Shown piece by piece: positions 31,801 through 42,316 of a stretch of DNA of 64,000 nt. This DNA comes from Lactarius indigo. Lineage: Eukaryota; Basidiomycota; Agaricomycetes; Russulales; Russulaceae. Numbering within the stretch: position 1 is the stretch's first letter; every line of letters begins with the position of its first letter. The notes below the pieces were generated by a model, which worked only from the letters and a program-made list of their open reading frames with translations, did not search any database and was not told the DNA's origin. Where the stretch lies: positions 1-64,000 of the forward strand of contig JAFKAC010000176.1 of the NCBI GenBank assembly GCA_025766275.1, given 5' to 3'. The position numbers and the translations under genes are program-made.

Positions 31801-33252
31801 ACTTCCTTGCACGGGGAAAACTTCACACGACCATCGCCCGAACTGATAGACGGAGAAGAGGAATATGAAGTCGAGGCCATTCTAGACACTCGGCATTTCG
31901 GCAGAGGAAGACGCCTTCAATACTTGATCAAATGGAAAGGGTATCCAGACTCGGAGAATCAGTGGGTCAACAAAGACGACGTCTTTGCGCCGGAAGCGCT
32001 TCGCCTGTATCAGGAAGCGCAAACCCACGGTAGGAGAGATAAAGTGGGGGTCGCTCGGACAGAGGACAGTCATCCCCTCTTCCTTCGCTCAGCCATTACT
32101 CTCATGCCCACTTCCCCACTGCGACATGTCACACAGGCACAACTCCTCGACTCCCTCGCAGAAGACGCCTGAGCCCTCTTGGCGGAGGACAGCGACACCG
32201 AAATTCCCAACACTCAGCTCACGCCATGGACACCTCTTGCACCAGCAGAGGGGCCCATCACCGCACAAGAATGGATCAACATCGTCACCAGATTCCCAGA
32301 CCCGACGACTACCCCTGACGACGACCAAGCCGTCGTCCACGTCTTCCAAAACGATCGCGGCGAGCGTGAACCCATCGCCGCTATCCCCCCAAGCGACGAC
32401 CTCATCGGCGTTCGCGGAGTTTTCCCGAGCAACGACCAGCGTTCAAGCGCTGATGGAGTACGAATTGGAGGGCTGGAAGAGGGTAGCGGCAGCGTGGCAG
32501 AAGGAACAGCTGGACTCAGCAGCAGCCCGGCTGAGGGAGATGCGCGAGCGGCGGCAGCGATGGCGGCAGCTGAGGCTGGCCATGACAACGAAGATTATTA
32601 CCCGGCGAGACACCCCTTCCTTCGAACGAAACGCGACCCTGATAATCCCCTCATCACGCCCTGGCTCGTCTACTCCAACGGGTCCCCTATGTATCGAGGA
32701 CGTGTGCGCGTGCCTGGTGCCGCCGATCACCGTCCGTTCACCGCCGCTGAGGACCCCGCGCATGTCATTGCGCCTGAAGGGTTCCGGGCGAACCGACGAC
32801 CCCATCACATTCGATACCCCATCACCGGGCCGGACGGAGTAGAAAGGGACGCGTCGCACGTCCAGATCATCGGAGGGGCAGACCCCCTCATATTAGGGGT
32901 CATACCGGGCTCGCCACACGTCTACGGTAAGCCCCTCTATGCAGAACCCCACGTATCCGCGGCGCTCCGCCCCACGTACCCGCACGAAGACCTTGTCGTC
33001 TTTGAGGCGGACAAGATCACCGACCGCGCGCTCAATCGCATCAACGACGAGTCGCTCACCGCGGAGGTTACGCGCTTCCGCGCGGCCAGCTATGAGCTGG
33101 ATCGACTCCGGGCGAGGGTGAGTCAACTCCGCGCAATGATCGAGTGCGCACAAGACGATCGGCGCGACGCGATCTACCGCCTAGAGCGCGCCACTGCGCT
33201 GGAGCGTATCGCCGATGAACAGCGCGATTGGCCGGCCCGCGACTTTCGGTGA
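28813..33252 (+). pseudogene. rest of gypsy 1 pol, multiple lesions
   Basis: Continues pol after the nested element: LEVKTRGQIKQMTFLVTD, RT with VYMDDIGIA, RNase H, integrase (ISDRDPRFTSKFTRE, TAYHPRTDGQSERTNQW), chromodomain (YLIKWKGYPDSENQWVNKDD) and the C-terminal extension. Lesions relative to gypsy 2: a one-base deletion near 29200, an extra C in a run near 30360, a stop at 30772-30774 (CGA to TGA) and a stop at 32170-32172 (CGC to TGA). The stops and several neighbouring changes are C-to-T at CpG sites. Non-functional. Confidence 0.9.
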
Positions 33253-33283
33253 GCCAGGAGTCTCACGCTAGAAGAGGAGGTGA

Positions 33284-33781
33284 TGTTACGTTTCGACCCT
33301 TACTGTACCGGTTGCAACTACGGCGGTAAGGTAGATTAGTTGCGGACTTACGATAGGCGATTATGAGTACAATAGGAGATTGCGCGCAGATTGCTGACTG
33401 AGGACTATGCCACTAATACTAGTAGTAGTAGTATTAGGGTTCGAGCTACTTACGCGACACATTGGACGCTACATTACCGTGACTCATAGCAGCGCTTGAA
33501 AGCCTGCTCGACTTGTATTTAACTTGTCTTGTGAAGGCCAAGATGCACCATCTTGGTCTTCTTGAATCGTCACTTGTTCCTTCTCTCTCTCTCTCTCTCG
33601 CGCTCTCTCTATCGCCTCCTTTAAGACGGTGCACCTTCAAGTGTTCACCCCTGTCTACGCTTGGGCCTTCGCGTCTTCAAGATATTCGTCGAGCCTGGAC
33701 TTTCGTGTCTTCAGGGCATCCGCTAAGTTGTTACCGCCTCTACAGCAGCTCAAGTCGAGCTAACGTCGTGACGACGTAACA
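33284..33781 (+). repeat. 3' LTR of gypsy 1
   Basis: 498 bp, same ends as the 5' LTR, preceded by the polypurine tract at about 33270-33283 and followed by the GGTCA target duplication. Confidence 0.93.
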
Positions 33782-36532
33782 GGTCATGTCTGGTGGCGCA
33801 TGTTTGAGTGTTCGATGCGTGAGTTGAAACGCTTTCTCGACGATAACATGACAGCTTCGGAATACCTCGATCAGAGGTGATTGCTTGCAGATATAGTCTA
33901 TGTTTCTATTCGGACCACTTCCAGCGTAAATGACCTGGGTCTGTGTCAGCACACCGCGTCTCTGTCAGCCCATTGGGCTCTACTCCATCGACCACACACT
34001 CGAGACCTGCCGCGGAGTCTGACAACGCCGATGTCTGCCCTATCAAAGCCCGCCGCCTCCAGCGTCACTTCCCGTCTAGTCCTCCTCCGGTGCCTCAAGC
34101 ACCGGCCACAACAATGGACACAATGACTCTGGCCGCATGACCAATGGTATAGTATCTCCAAAGTGATTTAACTGACCTTTGTGTATAGGTTATTATGTTC
34201 TACCAACCAGTCCACGGGTCGGAACGCATTCGGTTTCCCTGTGGGGTTGCACAGGATGTTCATCCGGACGATATGACTGCATTTGCTAACTGAGTGTCAC
34301 ATACGCTGACCCAATATGACCAGGTCTTACCTCAAATCTGCAGGGTATACATCGTGTAAGTTCCTCACAAACCTCGCCAATTGAGAAGCATATTTATGTT
34401 TTCCTGTGCTAGAGAATGTATAGATCCACGGAATGAAGGAGGCCTCCACGCGTCCAACGTCGCCATTGTTTATCGCATTACAGAGGTCAATATATAGAAG
34501 GTAATCCCGGTTGCGGAGAGCCTGGTTCTCGTACTGCTGGTCTCTGTCGCCTTCCGGTTTTGCGCGTGACTCGGATATGCCTTCCGTCGTCGCGACATAC
34601 TTTCGGACGATATCCCTCGACATCTTGACTACCAGGTCCCATTCGGGTTTTGAGTTCGCGAATTCCTTCAGGTTTGTCATTGCTGAGCCGGAGGAAGACG
34701 CCTCTGCCCGCCAGCACTCGAGGATGGCAGCGCGAAGCTCATGATGAACCACATCATGCATTCGTCGGAACCCGGGCTTTGTCACCAGTATGCTGGTCTC
34801 CCGTGGTCGTAAAATTCCAACATGCTGAAAACTGCTGTTGATGTCTTCGCGCCCTTCCTTACATTGAAGGTATGTCCTCCATAGTGCGTCGACACATGCC
34901 ATCTTGTAGTGGAACAGTCCAGGTAAGAAAACGACATACTGAAACCGATTTTTAGGAGTGTCCTCAATCCGCCGCGAATCCCTTATGGTGTCAAGACGTT
35001 CTTTTGTTAGAAGGTCTCCGTGAATCAACAGCACAAATTCGGAGATGTCGACATTTCCATGTGTGTTGAAGCCAGGTTCTGTCGGATCGCCCAGGCCACC
35101 CTGTCGAAGTAAGCTCTCCATAACCTCGACGTTTCCATCCACCGATGATTGCTTTATTTTCATCGACTTCATAGGTATTTGCTCGGTTTTCGAAAGTGGT
35201 ATCTTAAGGACGGATTCGGGAGCCCCAAGCTGCTTTAAGAAATGCCCGAAATACTGACCATGATTGATCAGTATTTCGCGCACATGCCAGGCAAATGCCT
35301 CGCGCCGCGGGGTGAGCTCCTTCTCAGGTATACGGCGGTCATAAGTTCCCATCAGATGGAACTTTAACAAGTCAAATTCGTCAAAGGATACGGGTGAAGC
35401 TGACGGCGAAGGGTTGCGGGGGTCCACATTCCATAGGGCCGCAGAACACCGCAACGCATCAAGATTTTCCACGCCAATAAGTGGTATTGCCGTAGCAGAT
35501 GTAGCGCTCACGAAAGACGAATGATGAGCAATTGTCGGTTCCGAGGTCTTGAAGTTGATATCAAAATTGTCGTATGCCATAGCCACTTTGAGTGTGCGCA
35601 GACTTTGTCTGATTTTCTGCGCGCTGTCATTTGACATTGATTTCACAGCCCATTGGATGGATTTGATACTAATTGACAGCCCAGCGTGTGCAAGTACCTC
35701 TATGACGCGTTGAGGTACATTGGCAGAGTGGACGAACATCCCAATAATCCCTTGTAAGTGATTACAATTTTCGTTCGCGCTCTGTAGGATGATACTGATG
35801 CACACAACTGATTTCTAGTATTTCAAGTAGTTCATATGAGTATATCATCTACGACGTGTATTAATTAACTGAGGTATAGTAGTAACTCACGATGACTCGA
35901 ATAGCTGTGTTCCGTGCCGATACGTCCTTGCGCGATCTCTTCCGAGGCCTCCTCTCGTCCTCTTGTTGGATACCTGAGTCACTGTCATCTCCAACAGCAT
36001 CTATGTTTTCGTCGGCCGCGTCATCTTCACCAAGGTCTCCCAGGAGTTGCTCAGATATTTGAAAAAGCTCAGACAGGTTGAGGTTGCTTGGGTCGACCAT
36101 GACAGACGAGCGGCGTTCATCGAGTGCTCCAAGCAGAGTGAAAACGACTCCCCATAGAGACGGGGCCAGTAGACGCAACTTCCCCGCAAGCTGAGGCATG
36201 AAAGTGAGCTCAATTTGTTCCGCTGTCGCAGTGCTCGCACTGAAGTGAAGTCCGTTCTTTTTTTTTGTCATTTCTTCTACCTCTGACCGTAGCGTTGACT
36301 GTGTGACCTGGAGAGCCCATGCAGACACAGACACAGATGTTGGGGTGTGACTGAGAAGGCGAGCGCATACGTTGACAGCATCGAGCTCCAAGTCTTCCCG
36401 AGCTGATTGAACCATAAGATCATCCGGGTCGCACCATGAGAGAACGCTGGTGAACAAAGAAAATACTGAGTAACCATTGTCGGAGAGACACCGGAGCACA
36501 GTAGCGAGTTCAGGGTTTGTTCGGTTGTCCAT
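33782..36532 (-). pseudogene. DUF6589 protein, split by retrotransposon
   Basis: Exons 36532-35891, 35814-34331, 34285-34177 and 33934-33782, continuing after the 15.7 kb insertion at 18110-17919; about 859 residues if rejoined, all phases agreeing. Typical DUF6589 (PF20231) landmarks: VCISIILQSANENCNHLQG, MAYDNFDINF (YDNFD near 295-299), SFVSATSAT, LLIHGDLLTKERLDT, FLPGLFHYKMACVDALWR, ILCNPTGKPNAFRPVDWLVE and IYAGSGPNRNIDYICKQSPL. A polyacidic then basic segment (ERRPRKRSRKD) near residue 200 looks like a nuclear localisation signal. The acidic YDNFD, HGD and KMACVDALW positions could be metal-binding residues of an RNase H-like transposase; this is inference. Apart from the gypsy insertion in the last exon there is no frameshift or stop. 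The first ATG after the inverted repeat is taken as start. The 242 bp third intron is longer than the others. Confidence 0.75.
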
Positions 36533-36585
36533 CGGAATAGGGCACAGCAACGAAGATGTATACACCACATATACACGCGCAGATC

Positions 36586-36838
36586 CCAATGTCAAGCAAG
36601 CAATAAATTTATTATATTTTCCGAATACGGACACACACGTTTACATTAAAAAAACATAAGGATCGACACGAAAGAGCACCATGCGTCACGCCCCGGGAGA
36701 AGCCGACACAAGTGTCCCCAGTCGGTGCATAGCGTAACGAGGCGCTGAAGTTGGGATAAAAAAGGAAGTTGGGTGTGGGAAAGCACACGTGATTGATTAG
36801 GAGCCTCTTACGCGGAGCATCGAAACGGGAAGGAGTCT
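36586..36838 (-). repeat. right terminal inverted repeat, also DUF6589 promoter
   Basis: Read on the minus strand it begins AGACTCCTTCCCGTTTCG and ends TTGCTTGACATTGG, matching the left repeat. It ends about 54 bp before the DUF6589 ATG at 36532. Both element genes therefore share one promoter sequence in inverted copies. Confidence 0.85.
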
Positions 36839-36849
36839 GAAGCAACGCC
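36839..36849 (+). repeat. right target-site duplication of RecQ-DUF6589 element
   Basis: GAAGCAACGCC follows the right inverted repeat in the same orientation as the left copy at 15308-15318. No similarity between the flanks continues beyond these 11 bases. Confidence 0.8.
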
Positions 36850-37516
36850 AGCTTTACTGTAGGATTTCCCGAGTCGTGACCATAGTATATCACGACACGT
36901 TTCGTCACACCTCGTCCGGTCCTAAAATAGAAGTCTCTTTGGACGACGAGGCAGCGCTTGAGGCGTCGTCTACAGGACGGAAGGAATTAGGGATGGCCTG
37001 AGGGACGGTGTTAGGTGTGGATAAGAGACTAAAGATGCGATCAGTGGCTTCTGCTTTTACAGCAGCCGTCGCACCTAGGGGGGAGAAGAAAGCATGACCT
37101 TGGGGGTCGAGACTGCCGGGTGCAAGATCACGAGATTCAGCGATCACAATAGACGCTTTGACGTCGTGATGAGGCAGTAGCTCGTCTTCGGGAAGCATGT
37201 AGCCTACGTATGATCAGGTTTGGGTATGGATGAGGTCGTTGTATTATAGACGATTGAAGGGGAAGCAGTGAATGGAACTGGTTCGTCGTGATGATGTGAG
37301 ATTGCAGGTGTGAGATTACAGGAGAAGAGGTCGTCGGTATAACAACGCTACCTGTAAGAATAACGTTGCACGGAGGCACGATAGCAGGCCTGAGCTGAGG
37401 AGAGCATTCTGTTAGATAGGGATCCAACATCCGAAACGCACTATCGACGGTACGTGACCAGTAAGAAATCGGAGACGCGCTGACGACTACAGCGGTAACT
37501 GTCCGGTGACATCCCA
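36850..37516. other. spacer right of the mobile nest
   Basis: Holds the weak ORF at 36905-37198. The part near 37430-37500, just downstream of the F-box-like gene ending at 37517, is recognisably similar to 51600-51670, just downstream of the gene ending at 51686; the two genes were duplicated together with their 3' flanks. Confidence 0.5.
36905..37198 (-). pseudogene. hypothetical C-terminal ORF next to the element
   Basis: A 97-codon frame, MLPEDELLPHHDVKASIVIA to SSKETSILGPDEV, Ser/Ala-rich and apparently protein-like. Upstream on the same strand, another frame (37520-37137) could be joined to it through an intron, but I find no convincing splice pair or family. It lies between the right end of the large element and an F-box-like gene, and may be a fragment. 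Confidence 0.25.
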
Positions 37517-38992
37517 TCACCCCACTCGTCCAGCTGAACCTCGCAACAACTTCACCAACCCCTTTGACATGTTCTCGAGCTCCTCCTCTGCAGACACCAC
37601 TTTCGGGGATGGCGCGACATCGCCCTCAGTAGAGCTTGGGAGTCGTACTATGCTGCGTGCCAGGGTGTCCCCAGTTATTGCGTACTGAGGCGATGAGTTG
37701 TCGAGTTTGGGGCCCATAATCCGTACCCTTTGTAGTGCTGGCAACACAACGGGGGCCTTGTTTACCTTCCACGCACTGCCTAATACATCCACACTGGTGG
37801 GAGAGAGCTCCAGCTCTTCGATCTCGGGAAGATTCTCTAGAAGCTTCCACCAATATGACTTCGGTAGGGCGGGAGTGAGTGAATCGATCACGAGATTGCG
37901 CACCCGTGCCGCACCGAGCGCGTCACACAGCGCGAACAAGTCGCGCAAATTTTCTCTTGAAAGCCTAGCCGCTCTCCATTCCGTATAGAGACAGAACTCG
38001 GCGTCTTCCCAGGTCGTAGCCGCATTCCCAGTCCACAGGCGAAACCAGCCTTCCTTCTGCGTTCCTGAGAAATGGATGTGGAGTCTGTTTGTGGCTTCGA
38101 CGACTGGTAAAAGGTCGTCGATGGAATACATATCGAAGAACTTGCTATGAAACGCTGACGAAGGGAGCTCCAGCCGCCTCCTTGCGCCCACTTGCAACAA
38201 AAGCAGTTGATTCAGCACTATAAATTGATCAGGGGGAGTTGCGCTGACAACGAGATCCATTAGTTGTGGCATTTGAACTGGTGAGGCGCGCAATGTGTCC
38301 ATGTCTTGGTTCATGTCTCCAATTATCCAGTGCGGGTAACCAGTTCGAGACTCAAAATATGTGAGTGCAGGCATCTGACGAAGGATGTCGAGAAGGTCAG
38401 AGGGCGAGGTGGATTCACTGCTCGTAAAATGGGTGACACCACGGAGCAGCCAGTGAGGCGCGGGAATGTAGCCGCCGGTTATCTGTAAGCGGCGAATCGG
38501 TGCATTCCCACCAAACAGGTCGCCAGGGAGGGTGCAATATTCATGAATGCATAAGGAAAGGCTCTGAATGGGTAGCGAGCGGCGAAGTGAATTTATGACG
38601 GGGAGGACGGTATGAGAGGAAGGTCCTGTAAGGCAGAGAGAACGGATTCGCGTGAAACCTGTGAGAAGTCGGATAATATCTCGATAACTGGTCCCGGTAT
38701 CTGGCCATGTAGGGGCAACGCGAATGTCGAAGTCCATCAGCAAAGTTCGGGAGCGCTCAATGAAGACCTCGATCCAACGTAATGATAATCCAGGGGTGAC
38801 GGAGGTCCATAGTAAGCTATGGCTGAGTGCAACTGTACGCCAATGACGACAGACACGAGTGATAGGTAACCAAGCAGGATATGGGAGAAATTTGCCATCG
38901 GGCATCTCTGTGCAGAAGGTAGAGATGTGCGCAAGGAGTTCTGCTGGGACCGCGCGCAAAGTGGCAACGCAAGGACGATACAATGAGGGTGG
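37517..38992 (-). CDS. F-box-like/LRR-like protein F
   Basis: About 490 codons open to the TGA near 37517. The F-box-like start is AVPAELLAHISTFCTEMPDG, then WLPITRVCRHWRTVALSHSLLW, followed by degenerate leucine-rich segments (IRSLCLTG, IQSLSLCIH, IEELELSP) and a tail ending VKLLRGSAGRVG. The closest relative in the window is the gene at 51686-53314. No in-frame ATG precedes the F-box: the codon aligned with the neighbour's ATG is ACG (38994-38992). The start must lie in an unrecognised upstream exon or has been lost. Likely role by family: SCF substrate receptor. Confidence 0.65.
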   Translation of the reverse strand, partial: PPSLYRPCVATLRAVPAELLAHISTFCTEMPDGKFLPYPAWLPITRVCRHWRTVALSHSLLWTSVTPGLSLRWIEVFIERSRTLLMDFDIRVAPTWPDTGTSYRDIIRLLTGFTRIRSLCLTGPSSHTVLPVINSLRRSLPIQSLSLCIHEYCTLPGDLFGGNAPIRRLQITGGYIPAPHWLLRGVTHFTSSESTSPSDLLDILRQMPALTYFESRTGYPHWIIGDMNQDMDTLRASPVQMPQLMDLVVSATPPDQFIVLNQLLLLQVGARRRLELPSSAFHSKFFDMYSIDDLLPVVEATNRLHIHFSGTQKEGWFRLWTGNAATTWEDAEFCLYTEWRAARLSRENLRDLFALCDALGAARVRNLVIDSLTPALPKSYWWKLLENLPEIEELELSPTSVDVLGSAWKVNKAPVVLPALQRVRIMGPKLDNSSPQYAITGDTLARSIVRLPSSTEGDVAPSPKVVSAEEELENMSKGLVKLLRGSAGRVG

Positions 38993-39438
38993 AAAATTTG
39001 GAGCGTTTTGATCCTGGTTCGTATGTCGTTGTCTATGAAAACAATTTTAAAGAGACGCCGCATACGCAAAAGTCGATGAGCATACTGTGCATGAGAGCGG
39101 TTCCGTCGTGATCGTTGGGCCGGTTTCTGCAACAGCGTTGTTCGCCTTTTTGTTCCCATGATGTCTCTAGCTTGTGATGGTGGTGTCCGTCGAAGAAAAA
39201 AAAAGCCACTGAGCTCGATAGATGACAGGGGGGTGTCAAAACGGCACGTGAGTGCGAAGGCTTCTCCTATAGTGGAGTCCAATTTGCCACCCGGATCCGG
39301 GTGTTACCCATTATTTCCCAGAGTCCATTTGCTCAAATAGGTACAGTACTTCCTCTGCTAACTCATATCCCGCCGAAAAGGTGAAAGTACGTAGTAGCCG
39401 TCCCCGCTACTCTTACAAATAAGAACTACCGTTCTGGG
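38993..39438. other. spacer between F-box-like genes F and D
   Basis: About 450 bp. The part next to 39000-39060 resembles the upstream region of the gene starting at 53314 (shared ttttcatag and flanking bases), so it is part of the duplicated unit. No other gene seen. Confidence 0.45.
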
Positions 39439-41255
39439 TTACACGTACACCCATTCGTCCCCGATGTCCACCTGAGCTCGCTTCCGCAACGCTTCCAACG
39501 CTTCGTCATCTACCTCGCACCCAACCAACACGACCTCGAGCCCATACCGCCCCTTCACAACTGCCACCAACTCCGCACCCACATTCACGTGTGCAGACTC
39601 ATGTGCGCGTGCTACGGCCGAGCCATTGCCGGAAAGGCGCTTAAAATTCCACAAGACGGCGCCATCTGGGGGCGTGGCCGCGTATCGGACGGTGTTCTGG
39701 ACGACGGAGATCTTCTGGAGGTCAGGGAGAAGGGTGTTTGCGGACGAGGCGAGCACACGGAGGACTGAGATGCATGCGGGGCCGCTGCGATGCAGGCGCA
39801 GGGTCCGTACCGATGGCAGCGCAGCGAGCAGGGCCTGCCAGTGTGCCGCGACGTCCGGCGTTTCCGATGCAACGTCCTCGAACGTATTTTTCTCACGCCC
39901 ACCTGCATCGAGGATTGCGCTCTCGGGAGCGATAATGAGGTCCTCGACGCGAGCAGTGCGGAGGTGCGCACATAGGCCCGCGAGATGGAAGAATGGGCTG
40001 GAATGGTCGAGCAGGCTGCCCCCGCCGTGCGGGTCGACGGGACTGTGTTGCCAGTCGATATGGAACAAGAAAAGTGCATCCTCGCGCGCAGCCGCGCTGG
40101 TATCGGCGCGCTCAGACCCCCTTCGCGACCATACCTCGAACGAGCCGCGCGCGGGACCGCCGATCACGCGCGCGACCCGCAGGTCACCGTCACCTGAGCC
40201 TGGTGCGGAGTCACGTGGGATGATAACGGCTCCAGTGGGGGTGGGGGTGCGCAAGCTCGCGAGCATGTTCGCCCAGCGGTCCCAGCTCGGGACGGCCCAT
40301 GCGCGCCAGAAGAAATGTCTGCGGAGGGTGGGGGGAGCATCGATATGGGCCGAAAGGATTATGAAGCGGCGCGGGGTGGTGTCGCGGAAGGAGAAGAGAG
40401 AGAGACGTGGCAGCACAACGCGTGGCGTAGGTGGCATCTCTGGGTCCTCCTCTTCCCATACCGCACGACAGTGTGGTATGTGTAGCATTTCGAGCTGAGG
40501 CATCGCCCGCAGTGCGTCGAGCAGCTCGGGCAGGGCAATGTCCGCGCCAGTCGTGAAGTGCGTGATGCCGGCGAGGAGCCAGCGCGGCGCGCGGATGTGT
40601 GCGTCGCATGCGAACGTGAGGCGGCGGAAATGTGGGGCCTTGCCTCCGAACAGGGCCTCTGGGAGGTCGACGGGCTGTCCGCTGTCGATGACGCAGAGTT
40701 CTAGTGATTCAAGGGGGGAAGGGCTGCGGAGGCGGTCGAGGACGCGGAGGATGTCCGCGCGGAGGCCGACGAGGCGGAGAGTGCGTATCCTGGAAGCAGC
40801 GAAAAGCAACTCCGAAGCGGCGAGCGGGTGGAGGCCGTTGATATGCGAGGAGCTGATGTGGATGTCTATGCGGACAGGGAGCGGGGAAGAGCGCTCCATC
40901 ATGGCCAGTGACCATGAAATGGAAAGACCCGGCGTGATGGACGACCAGAGTTCGTGTAGGCCGAGCGCGGCTGAGCGCCAGTAGCGACAGACATGTGATA
41001 TCGCTATCCAGTGCGGTCGAGAAGGCGGGTTGCCTCCTTCCGACACATATTGTTCCGCTAACAATAGAAAGATCTTCTGAAGTATTTCTACAGGGAGCTG
41101 GAGGCCCACGTGCCTGTACGTCCGACTCGTGAGTGTCAGAAAGAACAGGCTCAATACTCGACGTACGAGGGAGGGGTAGGATTCTTCCACAACGAGAAGG
41201 TATTGAGGGCGATCTTCAAGCTACCGGTCCCAAGTGTGACTCCTTGAGAAAGCAT
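39439..41255 (-). CDS. F-box-like/LRR-like protein D
   Basis: Exons 41255-41167 and 41113-39439, about 587 residues. Exon 1 (MLSQGVTLGTGSLKIALNTF) aligns with exon 1 of the plus-strand copies. The phase 2 intron (53 bp, donor gtacgt, acceptor gtacag) is at the family position. Downstream: VGLQLPVEILQKIFLLLAEQ, WIAISHVCRYWRSAALGLHELW, repeats IRTLRLVG, LESLELCV, VRTLRLHR, and the terminal block VNVGAELVAVVKGRYGLEVV, then EALEALRKRAQVDIGDEWVYV. An unspliced reading would begin with GTG and lose exon 1, so the spliced model is preferred. GC-rich and intact. Confidence 0.83.
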
Positions 41256-42316
41256 CACGATGACGAATGCGGAGACGGACTAGGGGAAGTCCTGAAGGGA
41301 GCCCGCTTTTTAAAGGTGCTCGAGTCAGGTACTCGCCACGATTGCTGTCCCTCCAGAATGACGTGTCCTGGTACGGTGAACGTAATGAACAGCTAGCTGG
41401 CTGCATGCACAAGGCGGTGCCCATCAACTGCGGTGAACAATGGCAGGAATGAGACAGCGCCTAAGTGTCAGGGACATTGTTGAAATACGTGGCTGACTCG
41501 GGCCCGGGGGCGTCAACATGACACTAACTGTTAGGGCACTGCGGAGACCGGACCGGCTTAGACCTGCGCTATTACACGGACTCGGACTCGCCACTGGCAC
41601 TGTGCGACTCGTCGCTTCTCTTCGGAAAGGGTCTAACGAAGAAAAATAAGTGGTAGTAGTCGAATAAATTCCCTTGTAGATTCATCTGACTCGTAAATGA
41701 CGAAGCCATGTCTCGAGCCATGGGATGGATCCTTCAGCACCGTTACGGCGTCTGTAAGGGCGTCTGTATCGCCGGTTGTTTCTCAGGCTGTTTCTAATAA
41801 CTTTCTGACAATCCACACAAAGTTCATTCGGGGATTCCCCCACTCATATGAAACGTTAAACGGTGGGACACAAAAGCAGGATAGTCAATTGAGCAAGGAT
41901 TTGCCCTTACCATCGGGTTAATCTATAACGATGTTCAAGTTGGCCTGCGCTGAGGCTGGAAGTGTATATGCCAGTGCACCGCAGGGCTAGACACGATGTA
42001 CCGTATATTTCCTCAATAAGTGGCCTTTTCGGGCGTCGTAAAACCGTTATGAATGGTTAGAGCGAACAGAATCCAAAGTAAATATGCTTTGCGATGGAGA
42101 ATGTGGGACAGAGGCTGAGGTTGTGAACCGTGTTGCCTCACCCTCAGGAAGTGCGTGGTTCCAGTAGCTCCGAGTGTGTGCCAGTCGGTTCTGGTCGATG
42201 CTCAATGCAGTCGCCGAACAAGACCGTAAAGCCCCGTTCCTCGAACTGGGGAACGGCGAAGAAATCCTTCCTACTCATAACATAATAAAGCTACAAGTAA
42301 TATACCAAAGTCACAT
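41256..42316. other. intergenic between F-box-like genes D and E
   Basis: About 1.06 kb. The last part near 41256-41330 should be the promoter of gene D. No recognisable gene, RNA or repeat. Confidence 0.45.

Larger units (their letters stand above)
18116..33781 (+). mobile_element. Ty3/gypsy chromovirus 1 (outer), degenerate
   Basis: A 498 bp LTR (TGTTACG...CGTAACA) lies at 18116-18613 and 33284-33781 in direct orientation, with target duplication GGTCA at 18111-18115 and 33782-33786. About four differences separate the LTRs by eye, all transitions. Internal order is gag, protease, RT, RNase H, integrase, chromodomain, extension, polypurine tract agaagaggaggtga and LTR. A second element (20978-28812) interrupts pol; without it the element is about 7.8 kb. 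Frameshifts and C-to-T stops have inactivated gag and pol. It sits in the last DUF6589 exon. Confidence 0.93.
15308..36849. mobile_element. putative RecQ-DUF6589 DNA transposon carrying nested gypsy elements
   Basis: Inverted repeats of about 255 bp at 15319-15573 and 36586-36838 are flanked outside by the exact direct repeat GAAGCAACGCC (15308-15318 and 36839-36849), as expected for a target-site duplication. Each inverted repeat ends about 55 bp before the ATG of an inward-facing gene: RecQ-like helicase (plus strand) and DUF6589 protein (minus strand). With the 15.7 kb gypsy nest (18116-33781) and one GGTCA copy removed, the internal sequence is contiguous, about 5849 bp, and both genes become full length, their 3' coding ends overlapping by 71 bp. 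This compact two-gene, inverted-repeat unit looks like a class II transposon; DUF6589 is the candidate transposase by inference. If the outermost C is counted in the terminal repeat, the duplication is 9 bp (AAGCAACGC), a size usual for Mutator-like elements. Confidence 0.75.

Noticed and set aside
39626..40498. 290-codon plus-strand ORF antisense to gene D
   Set aside because: Third-position GC of the real minus-strand gene keeps the antisense frame open. The product is Arg/Ser-rich without any domain.
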